64,000 bases of DNA from NCBI GenBank assembly GCA_027605045.1, contig JAQFWX010000007.1:1674001-1738000 (forward strand), read 5' to 3'. Shown here one piece after another: positions 12,726 through 24,422 of this stretch (positions are counted from its first letter, which is position 1; each line of letters starts with the position of its first letter). Made by a program: the position numbers and the translations under genes. The notes under the pieces were generated by a model. The model made no database searches. It saw only the letters and a program-made list of their open reading frames with translations, and had not been told where the DNA came from. The stretch is from Phallus indusiatus. Lineage: Eukaryota > Basidiomycota > Agaricomycetes > Phallales > Phallaceae.

Positions 12726-13908
12726 ATGCTCAGCACGCTCCAAGTTAAACCCGGCATTTTACTATCTTACATCGACAGCGGTACTCCAGACCCTCCCAAT
12801 GAAGGCTACATGACTCTATTCGCGCTTCACGGAGGCGCGTTCCATTCGCCTATTTTCAATCGCGCAATCGCGCTATCAGGCGAATACAACATCCGACTTG
12901 TAGCCATTACACGAAGGGATTATCCTGGCTCATCATTGCTTAGTGACGAGGATGTACAGACTGTCATCGATGGTCCAACTGAGAAGCGAATTCAGGCTTT
13001 GGCGGAGAGAGCGGAAGAGATCTTGCTCTTCATCAAACAGTTCATTGACATCAACAATATACCGCCGATAAGCACCAATGGTGGAGGCGGATTTTCGTTA
13101 TGTGGATGGTCACTTGGGAACGTGCAAGGGCTATCCGTTCTGGCATTCGGAAATCGCTATCCAGATCTTGTCGAAAAGCTTTCGCCTTATTTGAGGAATT
13201 ACATTCTGTACGGTGGGGTTCATTCTTTCTCGCTCAAAAACAGATCGAGGTACGCTTACTACTGGCATGTGGCTCTCATTCAGAGACAGCGTTGTTCTCA
13301 CCACCGCTGAATACTTATCTTCCATCAAAGGATGTCTCCATACCAAGACAAGACCGCCAACTTCATATGTTCCATTGGATAAGTTCATATTTTATTCACC
13401 CTTCTCAAGGTCTCGAATCCGGTAATCCGGCATTGCTTAATCAAACAATCTCATCGACGGTCAAACCTTCCAGCTTTTCTCAGTTTACAGCTGAGGAAAG
13501 AACGGCAATGATAGATATCAAACCATCTCTTCGTGGGGACATCCTTTACTCCGTACTTGATCCCGCAGTCAACGAAGCCATCCGACAGTACGTATTCAGT
13601 CAGCATGAGTCTCAGTCAACGCTTCCTCCATGGCCGAACGTGCCTGTTAAATCGCTCTGGGGCAACCAGACAGTTTGGACTGTTATTTTCAGTCAGCGGG
13701 AGTTGGAGAGATGGTTGCAGCATTTACAGGGCGATGAAAGGAGACATTGGGTTAGGGCTTACGAAACAAACATTGTCCCTGGTGGCAATCATTTTGTAAG
13801 TGTATTCAATTTATCGAAATTTTGAGAGGTGATCAATGCGGATTGGTGCAGCTCCACTGGGATGAACCGGAGAAATTCATGGAAACAATTACAAGTCTGA
13901 TGATTTGA
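12726..13908 (+). CDS. Alpha/beta-hydrolase family protein (array copy A)
   Basis: Exons 12726-13212, 13284-13795 and 13852-13908 encode 351 residues. The N-terminus (LQVKPGILLSYIDSG), an oxyanion-type HG in LFALHGG, the ITRRDYPGSS block and the nucleophile elbow GWSLGN (G-x-S-x-G) place it in the alpha/beta-hydrolase fold; substrate unknown. The late His lies in GGNHF just before intron 2. Where paralogues have LWGD, probably carrying the acidic residue, this copy reads LWGN, so activity may be reduced or altered. Both intron positions and phases match the minus-strand paralogues at 18199-25600. This copy alone lies on the plus strand, separated from the run by SEH1 and CIA1. No signal peptide is evident, so a cytosolic location is likely. 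Confidence 0.85.
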
Positions 13909-14124
13909 ATGGATTTGAAGCCATAATGACAAGTGATGAACTTATGTATATTAGTCAAATCTTGAGCCAAGTCTTCGTGTCAGCAGCACTATTTTGGTGT
14001 GTCGCGCTCAGTTAAGCATTAAAGGAACGATGGGACACGCGTGTGGATCGGAAAACATTCCTGAATCGCAGCGGATACATTTAATCAGAAATGTCCCTCG
14101 TGGTTTTGAATATGTATATTTACT

Positions 14125-16337
14125 TCATTCCTCCATCCTCTCACCATCTGCGACATCTTCATCCTGAATGACATCCAAAGAGCCCATCGGACGCCATGCA
14201 TTACCATATGTGCATCGCCAAAGTCTAACACGACCATCATTCCCAGCGGACGTTAGAACGGTACTAAGGAAGGTATCAATTACAACCTTTAAAGAAGAAG
14301 AAAATACAAATAGGGCTTACCCGGTTATATTCCAAGCGACTTTTCCAACAGCGGACGCATGATCTTCAAAATCAGCAACAATACTGGCCGACCACATATC
14401 CTTACTATTACTACCAGTACTCCGACCGCCCTGTTGTTCGTCCTCAGATTCCTCGGGCTCAGGCTCAGTATCCTCTCCGTCTTCGCTATTCAAGCTTTTC
14501 AAAGGAGGAGGGCGGACCTTCCATATCCGTACTCTTCCATCCCGCGATCCGGCTGCTATCAAGTGATATGATCGTCCACAAGAGGGAGCCCATGCGATAG
14601 ATGTGGTTGCATACGTCGAAGGACGTGGTGGGGGTTTAAAATGGTTGGCAAAAGCGCCACCAGCTGCCGGTGGAGGAGGAGAAAGAAATTGAGATCCTGT
14701 TTGTTGCTGTTGCTGTTGTTGAGCTCGTAGATGCGGTGTTGAGTTCGGTGTGGCTGCTTTTGAACCTAATGTATCGCCGCCTGAGGAAGGCCGTGGATCA
14801 AGGTAAAGAACAGCCCGAGGGCGTTGACCCGTTTGGAATTGTATAATCTGAAGTCAAGAGTCAAAAACACGAATAATAGAAAAATATAACTGAGAACTGG
14901 CCGTCATGCTTACCTTGATGACACCACTACCACCAGCGACAGCCGCACAAACTTCACCCCAGTACGGGTCCTTACACCAGCTTAGATCCCATCCGCCATC
15001 TGCTTCTTTATTCGAAGCCGTACTTCCGACTTTTGGAATTGGAGTAACCCCAGATGGACCGGCCATAGACGATAAATTTGCAGTGCTTGACGAAGTAGTT
15101 GTAAATCCTCCACCCCCCGGAGCACTGCCTAGTCCTCCAAAAGCAGATGCGGTTGGAGGAGAACCCAGCAAAGTAGCAAAGTTAGAGCTAGATGCATTTC
15201 CAGGACTGCCACTGCCCGTTCCACTTTGTGTAGCAGCGAAAGTACTTCCGCCGCTACCACCACCGAGTACTGGTGAACCGAAAAGACTGCCTGAAGAGGT
15301 ATTGTTTACAAGTGTTGAAACAGGATTTAGGTTTTGTGTCCCGCCAATAAAGGGGCTAGAAGAGGCGGCTGCGATACCAGATGTAGCATCTAACGGTGCA
15401 GCAACCGGTTCGCTTGTGGGACCAGGAACCAGAGTGTCATTTTGAGTAGTGGGAGAGGTCGGCGGAACGGGGGCTGTGTATAATGGCAATGTAGAAATGT
15501 CGATATCCTCGATTGGTGACCAGGTAAGTGTCCAAGGTTGAGATGCTGGAGGACCTCGTCCAGGAGTTGAGACAGTAGCCCCAGGTCCGGACATATGTAT
15601 ACCTAGAACTGAGTCTGGAGGAGTCGCAGAAGATGGATTTGCAGCTGCGTTGAGACCCGTAGAAGATCCTCCAGATCCTCCTGGAGCAGTAACAGTACCC
15701 GTTTCGAGACACTCGTAAATGCGAAGATGGTTATCCGACGATATAGTCGCCTAAAATTAATCATCATACCTACATCAACTAAAGCTACATAACTTGTAAA
15801 CTTACTATTTTCATCCCAAAGGCAGTAGGTGCCCATTCTACGCAGCGAACGCTTCCTTTCGCTTCAGTTAACAAGGCGCGTTCAGTCCATCGGTCTGAGC
15901 TGCTTCCAGCACTAGAACTAGCACCTCCAGCGTGGTGTGCAATATCACCTAGTCGTTCCCATATTTTCACAGTTCTATCGAACGAAGCCGACGCTATATA
16001 TTGACCATGCTGTGGATGGGCCCACGCCAAACGCGATATCGCTGCGTCGTGTGCCTATATGAAATTTCAAAGTGAGAAATAACGCATCAATCTAGCTCAA
16101 TTCAGACCTTCCATTCATCTTCCACGCTCCATTCGCCTGTCTGCTCGTCAAGTCTCCAGACTTTTATCCTGCAAAAAAACAACGCCCGTTATCAGTAAAC
16201 CCAGTGAATCTTTGTAACAATATTAGTTCATACCGCTGATCAAGACCACCGGTAGCTAGTCGAGTTCCATAAAAATTGTAAGACGCGTCGCAGATAAGAT
16301 CTGCATGTGCACTCTGGATTAGGTTCGTTTGAAGCAT
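14125..16337 (-). CDS. SEH1: Nucleoporin SEH1-like WD40 protein
   Basis: Six exons (16337-16234, 16168-16108, 16054-15806, 15750-14914, 14847-14321, 14263-14125) join in frame to about 638 residues. The start MLQTNLIQSAHADLICDASY, followed by TRLATGGLDQRIKVW, HDAAISRLAWAHPQ and IASASFDRTVKIWE, is the characteristic SEH1 pattern, and the end carries the last WD repeat (GTVLTSAGNDGRVRLW). SEH1 belongs to the Y-shaped Nup84/Nup107 nuclear pore complex and to the SEA/GATOR2 complex that signals to TORC1. The protein is nearly twice the usual 350 residues because Ser/Gly/Ala/Pro-rich and poly-Gln linkers (about 14700-15600) are inserted between blades, common in basidiomycetes. It is transcribed away from CIA1 across a 70-bp gap. 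Confidence 0.9.
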
Positions 16338-16407
16338 TGGTGACTTTCGTGTCTCGGGCGTCTGTCAGTAGACTTTTTGAAGCCACGCTTGTCCTTGTAG
16401 CTACAGA
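16338..16407. promoter_or_regulatory. Divergent promoter shared by SEH1 and CIA1
   Basis: Only 70 bp separate the two start codons (16337 on minus, 16408 on plus). Any core promoter for both housekeeping genes must lie here or overlap their 5' coding parts. No TATA box is visible, in keeping with housekeeping expression. Confidence 0.6.
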
Positions 16408-17700
16408 ATGTCCAATTACAAGATTTCTCCACTGGCAGAGCTTTCAGGTCCGTGGTCCAAATTCAAGTGAAAGGTAACAACTAACCCAAAACAAATTAAT
16501 TAGGACACAATGACGTCGTATGGCAGATTGCTTGGAATCCCGCAAAGCCGCTCCTGGCCTCTTGCTCTGCCGATAAGACGGTGCAGCTGTACAAATACAC
16601 GACCGATGATGGATCCTCTCCAAAATTCTCAGTGGCTTCAAGTATAACTACTGATCATGCGCGTACCGTGAGATCTGTTGCCTGGGCCCCGTCTGGTCAG
16701 ACACTCGCGACTGCTTCGTTCGATTCCAATATTGGAATCTGGGAAGCCGTTCGGGACGACTCTTGGGAGGAGAACAACGCAGGACAAGTAGAATGGGACT
16801 GTGTTGGAACGCTTGAGGGTCATGAGACTGAATGCAAAAGCGTGGCCTATTCTTGCACTGGCACTTTACTCGCATCATGTAGTCGCGATAAGACTGTGTG
16901 GATCTGGGAGGGTGATGCATTTCGATATTGTTTTCATAGATTTACAACTGACAAAAATCATCTTAGTTCAGCCTGATGCTGAATTCGAATGCTTGGGTGT
17001 TCTGATGCACCATACTCAAGACGTCAAGTACGTCGCATGGCATCCAAAAGAAGAGGTCCAGTATTATACTCTATCTTTCAACCCAGTTTATCTTTCCTCA
17101 TTGCCGTAATCTTCCCCACAGAATAGATGCTTGCTTCAGCGTCATATGACGATAGTATAATTCTATACGTTGACGACCCAGATGACGATTGGTATCCTGT
17201 TGCAACGCTTAGAGGACATACCTCCACCGTTTGGTGTATCGCGTGGAGTCCATGCGGGAATTATCTCGCTTCATCCAGTGATGATTTGACGGTTCGAATT
17301 TGGATCCGCAACAAAGACGCATCAGGTAACGAACGCTGGGACTGTATTGTGATACTCAAGGAACACGAAAGAGCGGTTTATTCGCTGACTTGGGGTAAAG
17401 GTCAAAGTAAAGGTGATTCATTAGGGTGGATTGCAAGTACCGGAGGCGACGGAAGAATTAATATCTGGAATATCACTGTATTGAAATTGATCTTCTTCCC
17501 CACATGTCTTGCTTACTGACAACCTTGCCTAGGGGAGCGGAAGGGATATCACTGCTACAAAGATTGCGTTGCTAGAAGCGAGTCATGGTGTTTGTGATGT
17601 AAATTCAGTCTCCTGGTGTCCCCGTGAAGGAATGGAGAACATCATAGCTTCGGCTGGAGATGACAACACTGTTCGTGTATGGGAAGTAATTCCTAGTTGA
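16408..17700 (+). CDS. CIA1: Cytosolic iron-sulfur assembly WD40 protein CIA1/CIAO1
   Basis: Exons 16408-16447, 16504-16911, 16967-17055, 17127-17477 and 17533-17700 encode 351 residues, close to yeast Cia1 and human CIAO1. Seven WD repeats can be followed: GHNDVVWQIAWNPAKPLLAS, the DHARTVRSVAWAPSG and GHETECKSVAYS blocks, HTQDVKYVAWHP, ASASYDDSI, GHTSTVWCIAWSPCG, and the final VNSVSWCPREG. CIA1 is the propeller core of the targeting complex that delivers Fe-S clusters to cytosolic and nuclear apoproteins, with Cia2 and Mms19. Exon 4 was started at 17127 because that joins KEE to LASASYDD as in the family; the AG seven bases upstream would break the frame. Confidence 0.93.
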
Positions 17701-18198
17701 GATAGGTAATCATTATGAGTCGCTTCCGCGCAGAATGGTATCTGATCTGCTATGTGAATATAAAGGTACGGCGACAATAATCACAGGAGATAGTTTAAAT
17801 CAACAGTACAATAGCAATAACTAAGTAATATACAGAAGATTAACCTGACTCAAAGCAATTCATCTCGAAGCGGTAAACAGAAATCCACCGTTCGGTTTTC
17901 ATTTTCGAAGCTTCTTACAAATTCGTCAGAACAAGAAACTGGGGGTCCAAGGAGCTATTTATTCAGGTAGCTACCGTTAAGGTGCAATCACAACAGGCCC
18001 AGGATGTTGGCGGGTATAATATAAGTCGGTGCGACTCTTCACTGTCATGAGCAACGTTCGATATCTCGGTCCATCAAACAGAATTAGAGCGGCTGGTCAT
18101 TCAACCCAAAATAGTTGTTATTTGAGGTAATATTTTGACATTTTCTGATAGTAATACATCGACACGAAAACAGAATAAGATCCCAGCTTCAACTTGCT
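17701..18198. other. Intergenic between CIA1 and hydrolase B 3' ends
   Basis: Convergent 3' ends of CIA1 (+) and hydrolase copy B (-). AT-rich with no coding exon, RNA gene or repeat that I can support. Confidence 0.6.
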
Positions 18199-19372
18199 TC
18201 AAAGCATCAAACGTTTAACTGCTTCTAGGAACTTGTCTGGGTCAGCCCAATGAAGCTTTACAAAAGGAGGCGCTTTCAGTTTCCGGACTCGCTCTTCAAA
18301 CGAAGATATCAGAACTCACAAAATGGTTACCGCCAGGAACACAATTTGATTCATAAGCTCTAATCCATCGTTTGATTCCACTTTCCTGCAGTTTCTTCAA
18401 CCATTTTTCCAGTTCCCGTTGACTGAAAATGACGGACCAAGGCGTCTCGTCACCCCACAGTGATCTAACTGGGACGTTTGGCCACGCAGGCGGGATTGTC
18501 GAGTCTTCCGGACCTACAAATGCTCCTCCCAGGATACTATCGTTGACTTTCTGATCGAGTCTATAATAAAACACATCCGCACGGAAAGAAGGCTTGTGGT
18601 CCAAGATGGCTTCATGATCTTCAGGTGTAAACTGGGAGAAGCTGGAAGGCTTGGTCGTAGATGGTGCTCTTTGATTCAGTAACGCGACATCGCCTGAAGC
18701 AATACCTTCGGCTGGATGATCGAAATAAGAACTTATCCATTCGCAAAAATAGCGACCGCGTTCTTCTTTTGGTACCGATTCATCTGCTAACGGATGATAT
18801 ACATCGAGCGCAGGTGGGAAAAGTACCGTTGTCTCTAAAAAAGCATGATCAATAAACCCATATACAGCACTTTTGATCAGTGTACATTTACCATATTGAA
18901 TATATGTCCGAAAATATGGTTCAAGCTTTCGCACAATGTCGGGATAAAGATTTCCGAATCCTAAAACAGAAAACCCCTGCAAATTTCCTAGCGACCATCC
19001 AGACAGGGAGAACCCGCCTCCAGTAGAATCGATTGGCGGTATATTATTGATATTGATGAATTCCTGAATGAACAGTAGGATCTCCTCTGCTCTATCCGCG
19101 AAAGCCTGAAGTCGTTTCTCTGTAGGCCCTTCAAGAGATGCTTTGATATCTTCGGCAGTTAGCAACGAAGAGCCATGATAATCTCTTCGCGTAATGGCCA
19201 CGAATCGAATGTTGTGTTTATTCGCCGCAGCAATTGCACGAGCAAATATTGGTGAATGGAATGTATGTCCATGCAGCATGAACAGCGTCAGGTAGGTCTC
19301 ATTCGATGCATCTGGTGCGCCGCTGTCAAGATAGAACAAGGAAATGCCAGGCTTCACTTCGAGGGTAGGCAT
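18199..19372 (-). CDS. Alpha/beta-hydrolase family protein (array copy B)
   Basis: Exons 19372-18892, 18834-18320 and 18255-18199 encode 350 residues. The start MPTLEVKPG is shared by paralogues, so the upstream in-frame ATG at 19414 is less likely. Visible motifs are LFMLHGH, AITRRDYHGSS, the nucleophile elbow SGWSLGN, LWGDET for the probable acid and GGNHF for the catalytic His, giving a complete candidate Ser-Asp-His triad. Both introns are phase-matched to copy A (first intron inside the Glu codon of ETTVLF, second after NHF). It heads a minus-strand run with copies C to G. The family looks lineage-specific; the reaction is unknown beyond hydrolase fold. Confidence 0.87.
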
Positions 19373-19745
19373 AACTGAGTAGGAAGAGAATTGGTTTGGG
19401 AAACTTTCTAACAATCCTCAGCGCGGATTACCTTGAAAAAGTTGACCGGATCGGTTTGTAGCCTGAGACTCACTTGTATTCTAAATTAAGAATCCGACTT
19501 CTTCCCACTACGAGCATTTCTTGTTAAATATTTATCCAGAGTTCTCGTATTACTCTTTGTCTTTATAATATTTAACATAGGACGAGAGAAAACTGTTCAT
19601 GGGATATGGGAAGTACAAAGCATGATGTCACACCGAATGAAGGACATGATGCATGACCAGTCGCTTCACTTGGTGGTGACGGGAGTCTCCGATTATAGCG
19701 TTTGTGCAAGAGTAGAAAATTCTACTTATATCAACTTTTAATTCT
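19373..19745. other. Intergenic spacer between hydrolase copies B and C
   Basis: This holds the presumed promoter of copy B and the 3' flank of copy C. No gene or clear motif is seen. Confidence 0.5.
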
Positions 19746-20922
19746 CTAAAATATCAAACGTTTTATCGTTTCGAGGAACTTCACCGGCTCATCCCAGTGA
19801 AACTTGGAGAGAAAAGTTAGTTCTGTTATTCGTGATGCGGCATATAGCAAAACGTCACTTACAAAATGATGAGCACCGGGAACACAATGCGATTTGTAGG
19901 CCCTAACCCAGCAACGTTGGCCATTAATTCCTCCATCCGATCCGTGTAATTTTTGAATCCAACTTTCCAATCTTCTTTGAGTAAAAATGGTAGCCCAAGA
20001 AGTTTCGTCGCCCCAAAGTGACTTGACGGATACATTTGGCCATGCAGGTAGTGGCTCTTCATCCAAATGACTAAATGCACGTCGCAGGATACCATCGTTA
20101 ACAGCGGGATCAAGCAGGTAGTATGCGATATCGGCACGTCGTGCTGGTTCAAGATCCAAGATCATCTCTTGCTCGTCTGTCGTGAATTGCGACATAGTGG
20201 AAGGCTTAGTATCAGATGGAACCTCTTGATTCAATAATGCCACATCGCCTGAAACAAGACCTTCGGCAGAGTGGATATAATATGAGCTTATCCAGTGACA
20301 AAAATGAATTCCACGATCCTCCTTCGGAACTGATTCATCCGTGAGTGGACTATAAACATCAGCTGTTTCGGGTGTGAACAGCATTGTCTCTTTATAAACA
20401 GATTAAGCTTATGAATCTTCATTTAAAAAAGGTGACGTACCATATAAAATATAATCTCGAAAATAAGGCGTAAGCTTTTCAACAAGTTTCGGAAATCGAT
20501 TTCCAAATGCTAGAACAGAAAGGCCCTGCAAATTCCCTAACGACCATCCGCATAACGAGAACCCACCCCAGTTGGCCCAGTTGGTGGAATATCATTCTCA
20601 TCAATGAATTTTTGCATAAACAACATAATTTCTCCTGCTCTTTCTGTAAAATCTTCGAGTCTCTTTTCGGTGGGACCTCGCAAAACATTTTGAACCTCTT
20701 CATTAGTCAATGGAGAAGAACCTGGTAGTCTCTCCGTGTGATAGCCACCAATCGAATGTTATGTTTTCGTGAGATAGCAATGACGCGGTTGAAGATGGGA
20801 GAACGAAACGTGACTCCATGTAGCACGAACAGTGTAACATAGACAGTACCGTTCGAGGAATTCGGAGCACCACTGTCTAGGTAAGACAGGGAGATACCAG
20901 GCTTGACTTCAAGTGTAGGCAT
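19746..20922 (-). pseudogene. Frameshifted alpha/beta-hydrolase (array copy C)
   Basis: The 5' exon starts at 20922 with MPTLEVKPG and keeps the family sequence to ITRRDY, then loses frame at about 20724, where one base fewer is present than in paralogues. A second single-base loss at 20566-20569, just before the expected GWSLGN elbow, shifts it again. The second exon (20389-19863) and last exon (19802-19746) are intact and typical, including LWGDET and GAHHF. Both losses lie in short G/C runs, so they could be sequencing or assembly errors; taken at face value the copy cannot make a full hydrolase. Intron positions match its neighbours. Confidence 0.75.
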
Positions 20923-21396
20923 TCGTGGAGATTTGAGCTTCGAGAATTGTGCCCAATTGCCATTGCGATATATATGTATCTGATAATGATAAGAATAAGA
21001 AGAGACTATTGACGACTGACATGCTTACACATTCAGACAACTTCAGGATTTACATTTACCCACTCAGCGTTACTAGCTACGTCAAGTATTTAATATGCCA
21101 ACTCCAAATTCTTGAATGATCATTCCATCTCTATTCGGAAAAGTCGGTTTGTGGTTTAGTGAACTCATGCTTTGCTACACAATCCCGTCTTACGTCGGAA
21201 ATGTTGGCGTCCGAAAGCATCGGCGGCATGGTGACCATTGTCCTCGTATCGTGTCCGGAAGCCTTATGTATACGGGATGCGTCATGACAATGATGGAATT
21301 TCAAGCTTTAAGTACAAGCTCTGTTCCGGGAACACTTGACGATAATTAACAACGAATATGTAATATTGAATTTTCATTCCGAGCTTGAATCTCTCT
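20923..21396. other. Intergenic spacer between hydrolase copies C and D
   Basis: Upstream region of copy C and 3' flank of copy D. The plus-strand frame at 21116-21349 is unsupported. Nothing else is seen. Confidence 0.5.
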
Positions 21397-22568
21397 TCAA
21401 AGCATCAACAGTTTAACCGCTTCTACAAAATTATCCGGTTCTTCATAATGAAACTTGATAAATACAGTCATTAGTCCCACTTTTTGTTGTTCGGAAAGAG
21501 AACAAACATTAAGGGCTCACAAAGTGACTAACGCCAGGAGTACAAGTGGATTCAAAAGTTCTAGCCCATCGCCCGTTCTCCTTTGCGCTCGGCAAGTATA
21601 TTTTCGTCCATTTCTCCAATTCCCATTGACCGAAAAGAAAGACCGGACATGATTGATCACCATACAATAATCTGACCGGGACATTTGGCCATGCAATGGA
21701 TTGTTGGGAACCTTGCTGAACGAAAGCATGTTTTAAAAGATATTCGTTAACCGCTTGGTCGATCCCGTTGTATGCGACATCTGCACGAGTAGGTGGCTTT
21801 CCGTCTAACATCGTCGCCCGTTCTTCACCCGTAAGTTGTGCAAATACGGAAGGCCTGCTTGCATCTGGAGTGTAACTCAATAAATCGATATCACCAGAGA
21901 TTAAACCTTCATTGGGGTGAATGAAATGCGAGCTGATCCAATCGAGAAGAAGAGATTCGCGTTCTTCTTCTGGTTTCGATTCGTCTAATAGCGGGTTGTA
22001 GACAAAGTTTGGGTACGGGAAGAACGCGACCGTTTCTGAGTGCGTAATGAGTAAACTTCGTGTTTCTTGATCAAATGAACTGCCTACCATGTGATATATG
22101 GCTTCGGAAGTACGGAGTAAGCCGTCCTACAAGGTCGGGGAATTCACTCCCAAATGCTAAGACGGAAATGCTATGATTGTTTCCCAGCGACCATCCCAAT
22201 AATGAAAATCCACCTCCGTTGGAGCCAATAGGAGGGATTTTATTGATGTTTATGAATTGATCTATGAAACATAAAATCTCATGACCTCTTTCCTTGAGAG
22301 TTTGAAGTATTGTCTCAGCGGGTCCTTCTAAGGCAGCTTTGACATCTTCATCAGTCAGTAACGAAGAACCAGGATAATCCCTTCGTGTAATAGCCACAAA
22401 CCGAATATTGTGTTTGTTAGCTACAGTAGTTGCAGGCTTAAAGAACGGCGTATGGAATATATACCCATGAAGGGCAAAGACTGTCATGTATTCCTCATTT
22501 GAAGGATCTGGAGCGCCGCTATCGAGGTACGCCAACGAAATACCAGGTCTGACTTCAAGTAGAGGCAT
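21397..22568 (-). CDS. Alpha/beta-hydrolase family protein (array copy D)
   Basis: Exons 22568-22088, 22035-21521 and 21453-21397 encode 350 residues. Motifs in order are MPLLEVRPGISLAYLDSG, FALHGY, AITRRDYPGSS, LLGWSLGN (nucleophile elbow), LLYGDQS with the probable acid, and GVSHF with the catalytic His, followed by the short last exon FHYEEPDNF. Copies D, E and F share FFPYP and LLYGDQ/SLYGDQ variants not found in A and B, so they form a younger subgroup within the run. The start is fixed by similarity to the other copies. Function beyond hydrolase fold is unknown. Confidence 0.87.
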
Positions 22569-22949
22569 TGCTGAGAGGGTTAATGTGGTTTGAAAGAACG
22601 ATCGATTGGCAGCATCGCTGTAAGGATAATGTGGTCGAGGAGGATTGTTAAGGTTAATCGATCAAGCGGCCAGTCGTCCCCGATGCGATGATAAATGTAT
22701 GTCCGACTTCCCATCAGGTACGTACCTGCTCGTACCTGGTGGCATAAAGTATGAACCTGGCAGAACTGATTCCGTTTTAATCTTCAGAGGGCTAAGTAGA
22801 AACCTTCGGCCACTTCGAGGTTATTAGAGCTCAAGTCTCCCAAAAAAAAAAATAAAAAATCGACAATCTGTCATATGAACAACGTTCCAATAATAATAAT
22901 GAAGAACAATAATTACACCTTCACTCTCAGCTTGATTCTCTTCTTTCTT
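22569..22949. other. Intergenic spacer between hydrolase copies D and E
   Basis: Presumed promoter of copy D and 3' flank of copy E; an A-rich run lies at about 22840. No gene seen. Confidence 0.5.
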
Positions 22950-24130
22950 TCAAAGCATCAATCGCTTAACCGCTTCAACAAAACTATCCGGTTCTTCATA
23001 CTGGAACTTTAGACATTCACCATTAGACAAATCTGAGATCTGTAAAAATAAAACAGACTCACAAAGTGGCTTTGCCCAGGAGTGCAAGTTGCTTCAAAAG
23101 TCCTAACCCAACGTCCTTTCTCTTTCGCATCTGCCTCATGCAACTTCCTCCATTTCTCCAATTCCCATTGACTAAAAAGAAAGATCGAGCAAGACTGGTC
23201 CCCATACATCGATTTGACAGGGACACTTGGCCACGCAATCAGATTCTGATTGTCTTGTTGAGTGAAAGCGCGTTTCAGGATACAATCGTTAACCGCCTGA
23301 TCGACCGTGTTGTAAGGAAGATCTGAACGAGTAGGCGGATTAAGGTCTAACATCGTAGCTCGTTCTTTGGCCGTAAGTTGCGCAAATACGGAAGGCCTGT
23401 TTGGGTCTGGAGCGCTATGGTTCACTAGTTCGATATCATTCGAGGTTATGCCTTCGGTGGGTTGAATGAAATGAGAGCTGATCCACTCAAGGAAAAAGGG
23501 TCCACGTTCTTCTGCTGGTTTCGATTCGTCCAGGAGCGGGACGTAGACAACCATTGGGTATGGGAAGAACGGAATCGTTTCTAGAGCACAGCACAATAAG
23601 AAAGTTCGGTATTTTCTTAAGAAACGAAATTATCTACCAAATGAGATATAGCTTCGGATGTACGAAGAAAGTCTTCCTACAAGATCGGGAAAATCGTTCG
23701 CAAATGCTAAAGCGGAAAGACCTTGAAGGTTTCCGAGCGACCATCCCAGTAACGAGAATCCACCTCCGTTACGGCTGATGGGAGGGATCTTATTGATGCG
23801 TATGAACTGGTCGATGAAACTCAGGATTTCATATCCTCTTTCTCTTAGCACTTGAAGTCTCTTCTCCGTAGGGCCTTCCATAAAAGCCTTGATATCTTCA
23901 TCAGGTAATGGAGAAGATCCGGGGTAGTCCCTTCGGGTGATGGCAACGAATCTGATGTTGTACTTGCCAGCAGCAATGCTTGCAGGCTTGAAAAAGGGGG
24001 TATAGAATGTAAATCCATGCAAGGCGAAGACTGTCATATAATCTCCATCATCGTCTCCACCGAGGGCATCGGGAGCACCACTATCGAGATAGCCCAAAAA
24101 TACACCAGGTTTGACTTCAAGTGCAGACAT
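22950..24130 (-). CDS. Alpha/beta-hydrolase family protein (array copy E)
   Basis: Exons 24130-23638, 23580-23063 and 23006-22950 encode 355 residues. It starts MSALEVKPGVFLGYLDSG and carries a four-residue acidic insertion (GGDDDGDY) before the FALHG strand. It then has AITRRDYPGSS, LLGWSLGN, SMYGDQS and GQSHF, so the candidate Ser-Asp-His triad is complete. Intron positions equal those of the other copies. The closest relatives by eye are D and F. It sits head-to-tail with them, fitting expansion by unequal crossing-over. Confidence 0.87.
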
Positions 24131-24422
24131 CGCTGGGAGAATAATGTGGTTTGCGAGAGAGAGATTGTTAAGGTTTATCGATTGACAACGGTCAGTAGCC
24201 ACCGATACGATGTAAGACGGGCTTCACATCCAGTACATAACCTTCCTCAATTGAGTCGTTAGCACAGCTTACTGTCTTTCTTTGGTTTAGTTAGGCTAGA
24301 GTCTTCCGCCACATAAAGATCATAATTCAAACCTATAGAATAAGAATTGTATTTCTGTCATACATTTCAATAACAACGAACAATAAATATATTACTACAC
24401 TTCTGGGTTCAATTTCTGTTTC

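Noticed and set aside
14906..15445. 179-codon plus-strand frame
   Set aside because: It is antisense to the low-complexity linker of SEH1 and has no start context or family sign.
18296..19414. Start of hydrolase copy B at 19414
   Set aside because: The internal ATG at 19372 gives the MPTLEVKPG start shared by other copies; the extra 14 residues are not conserved.
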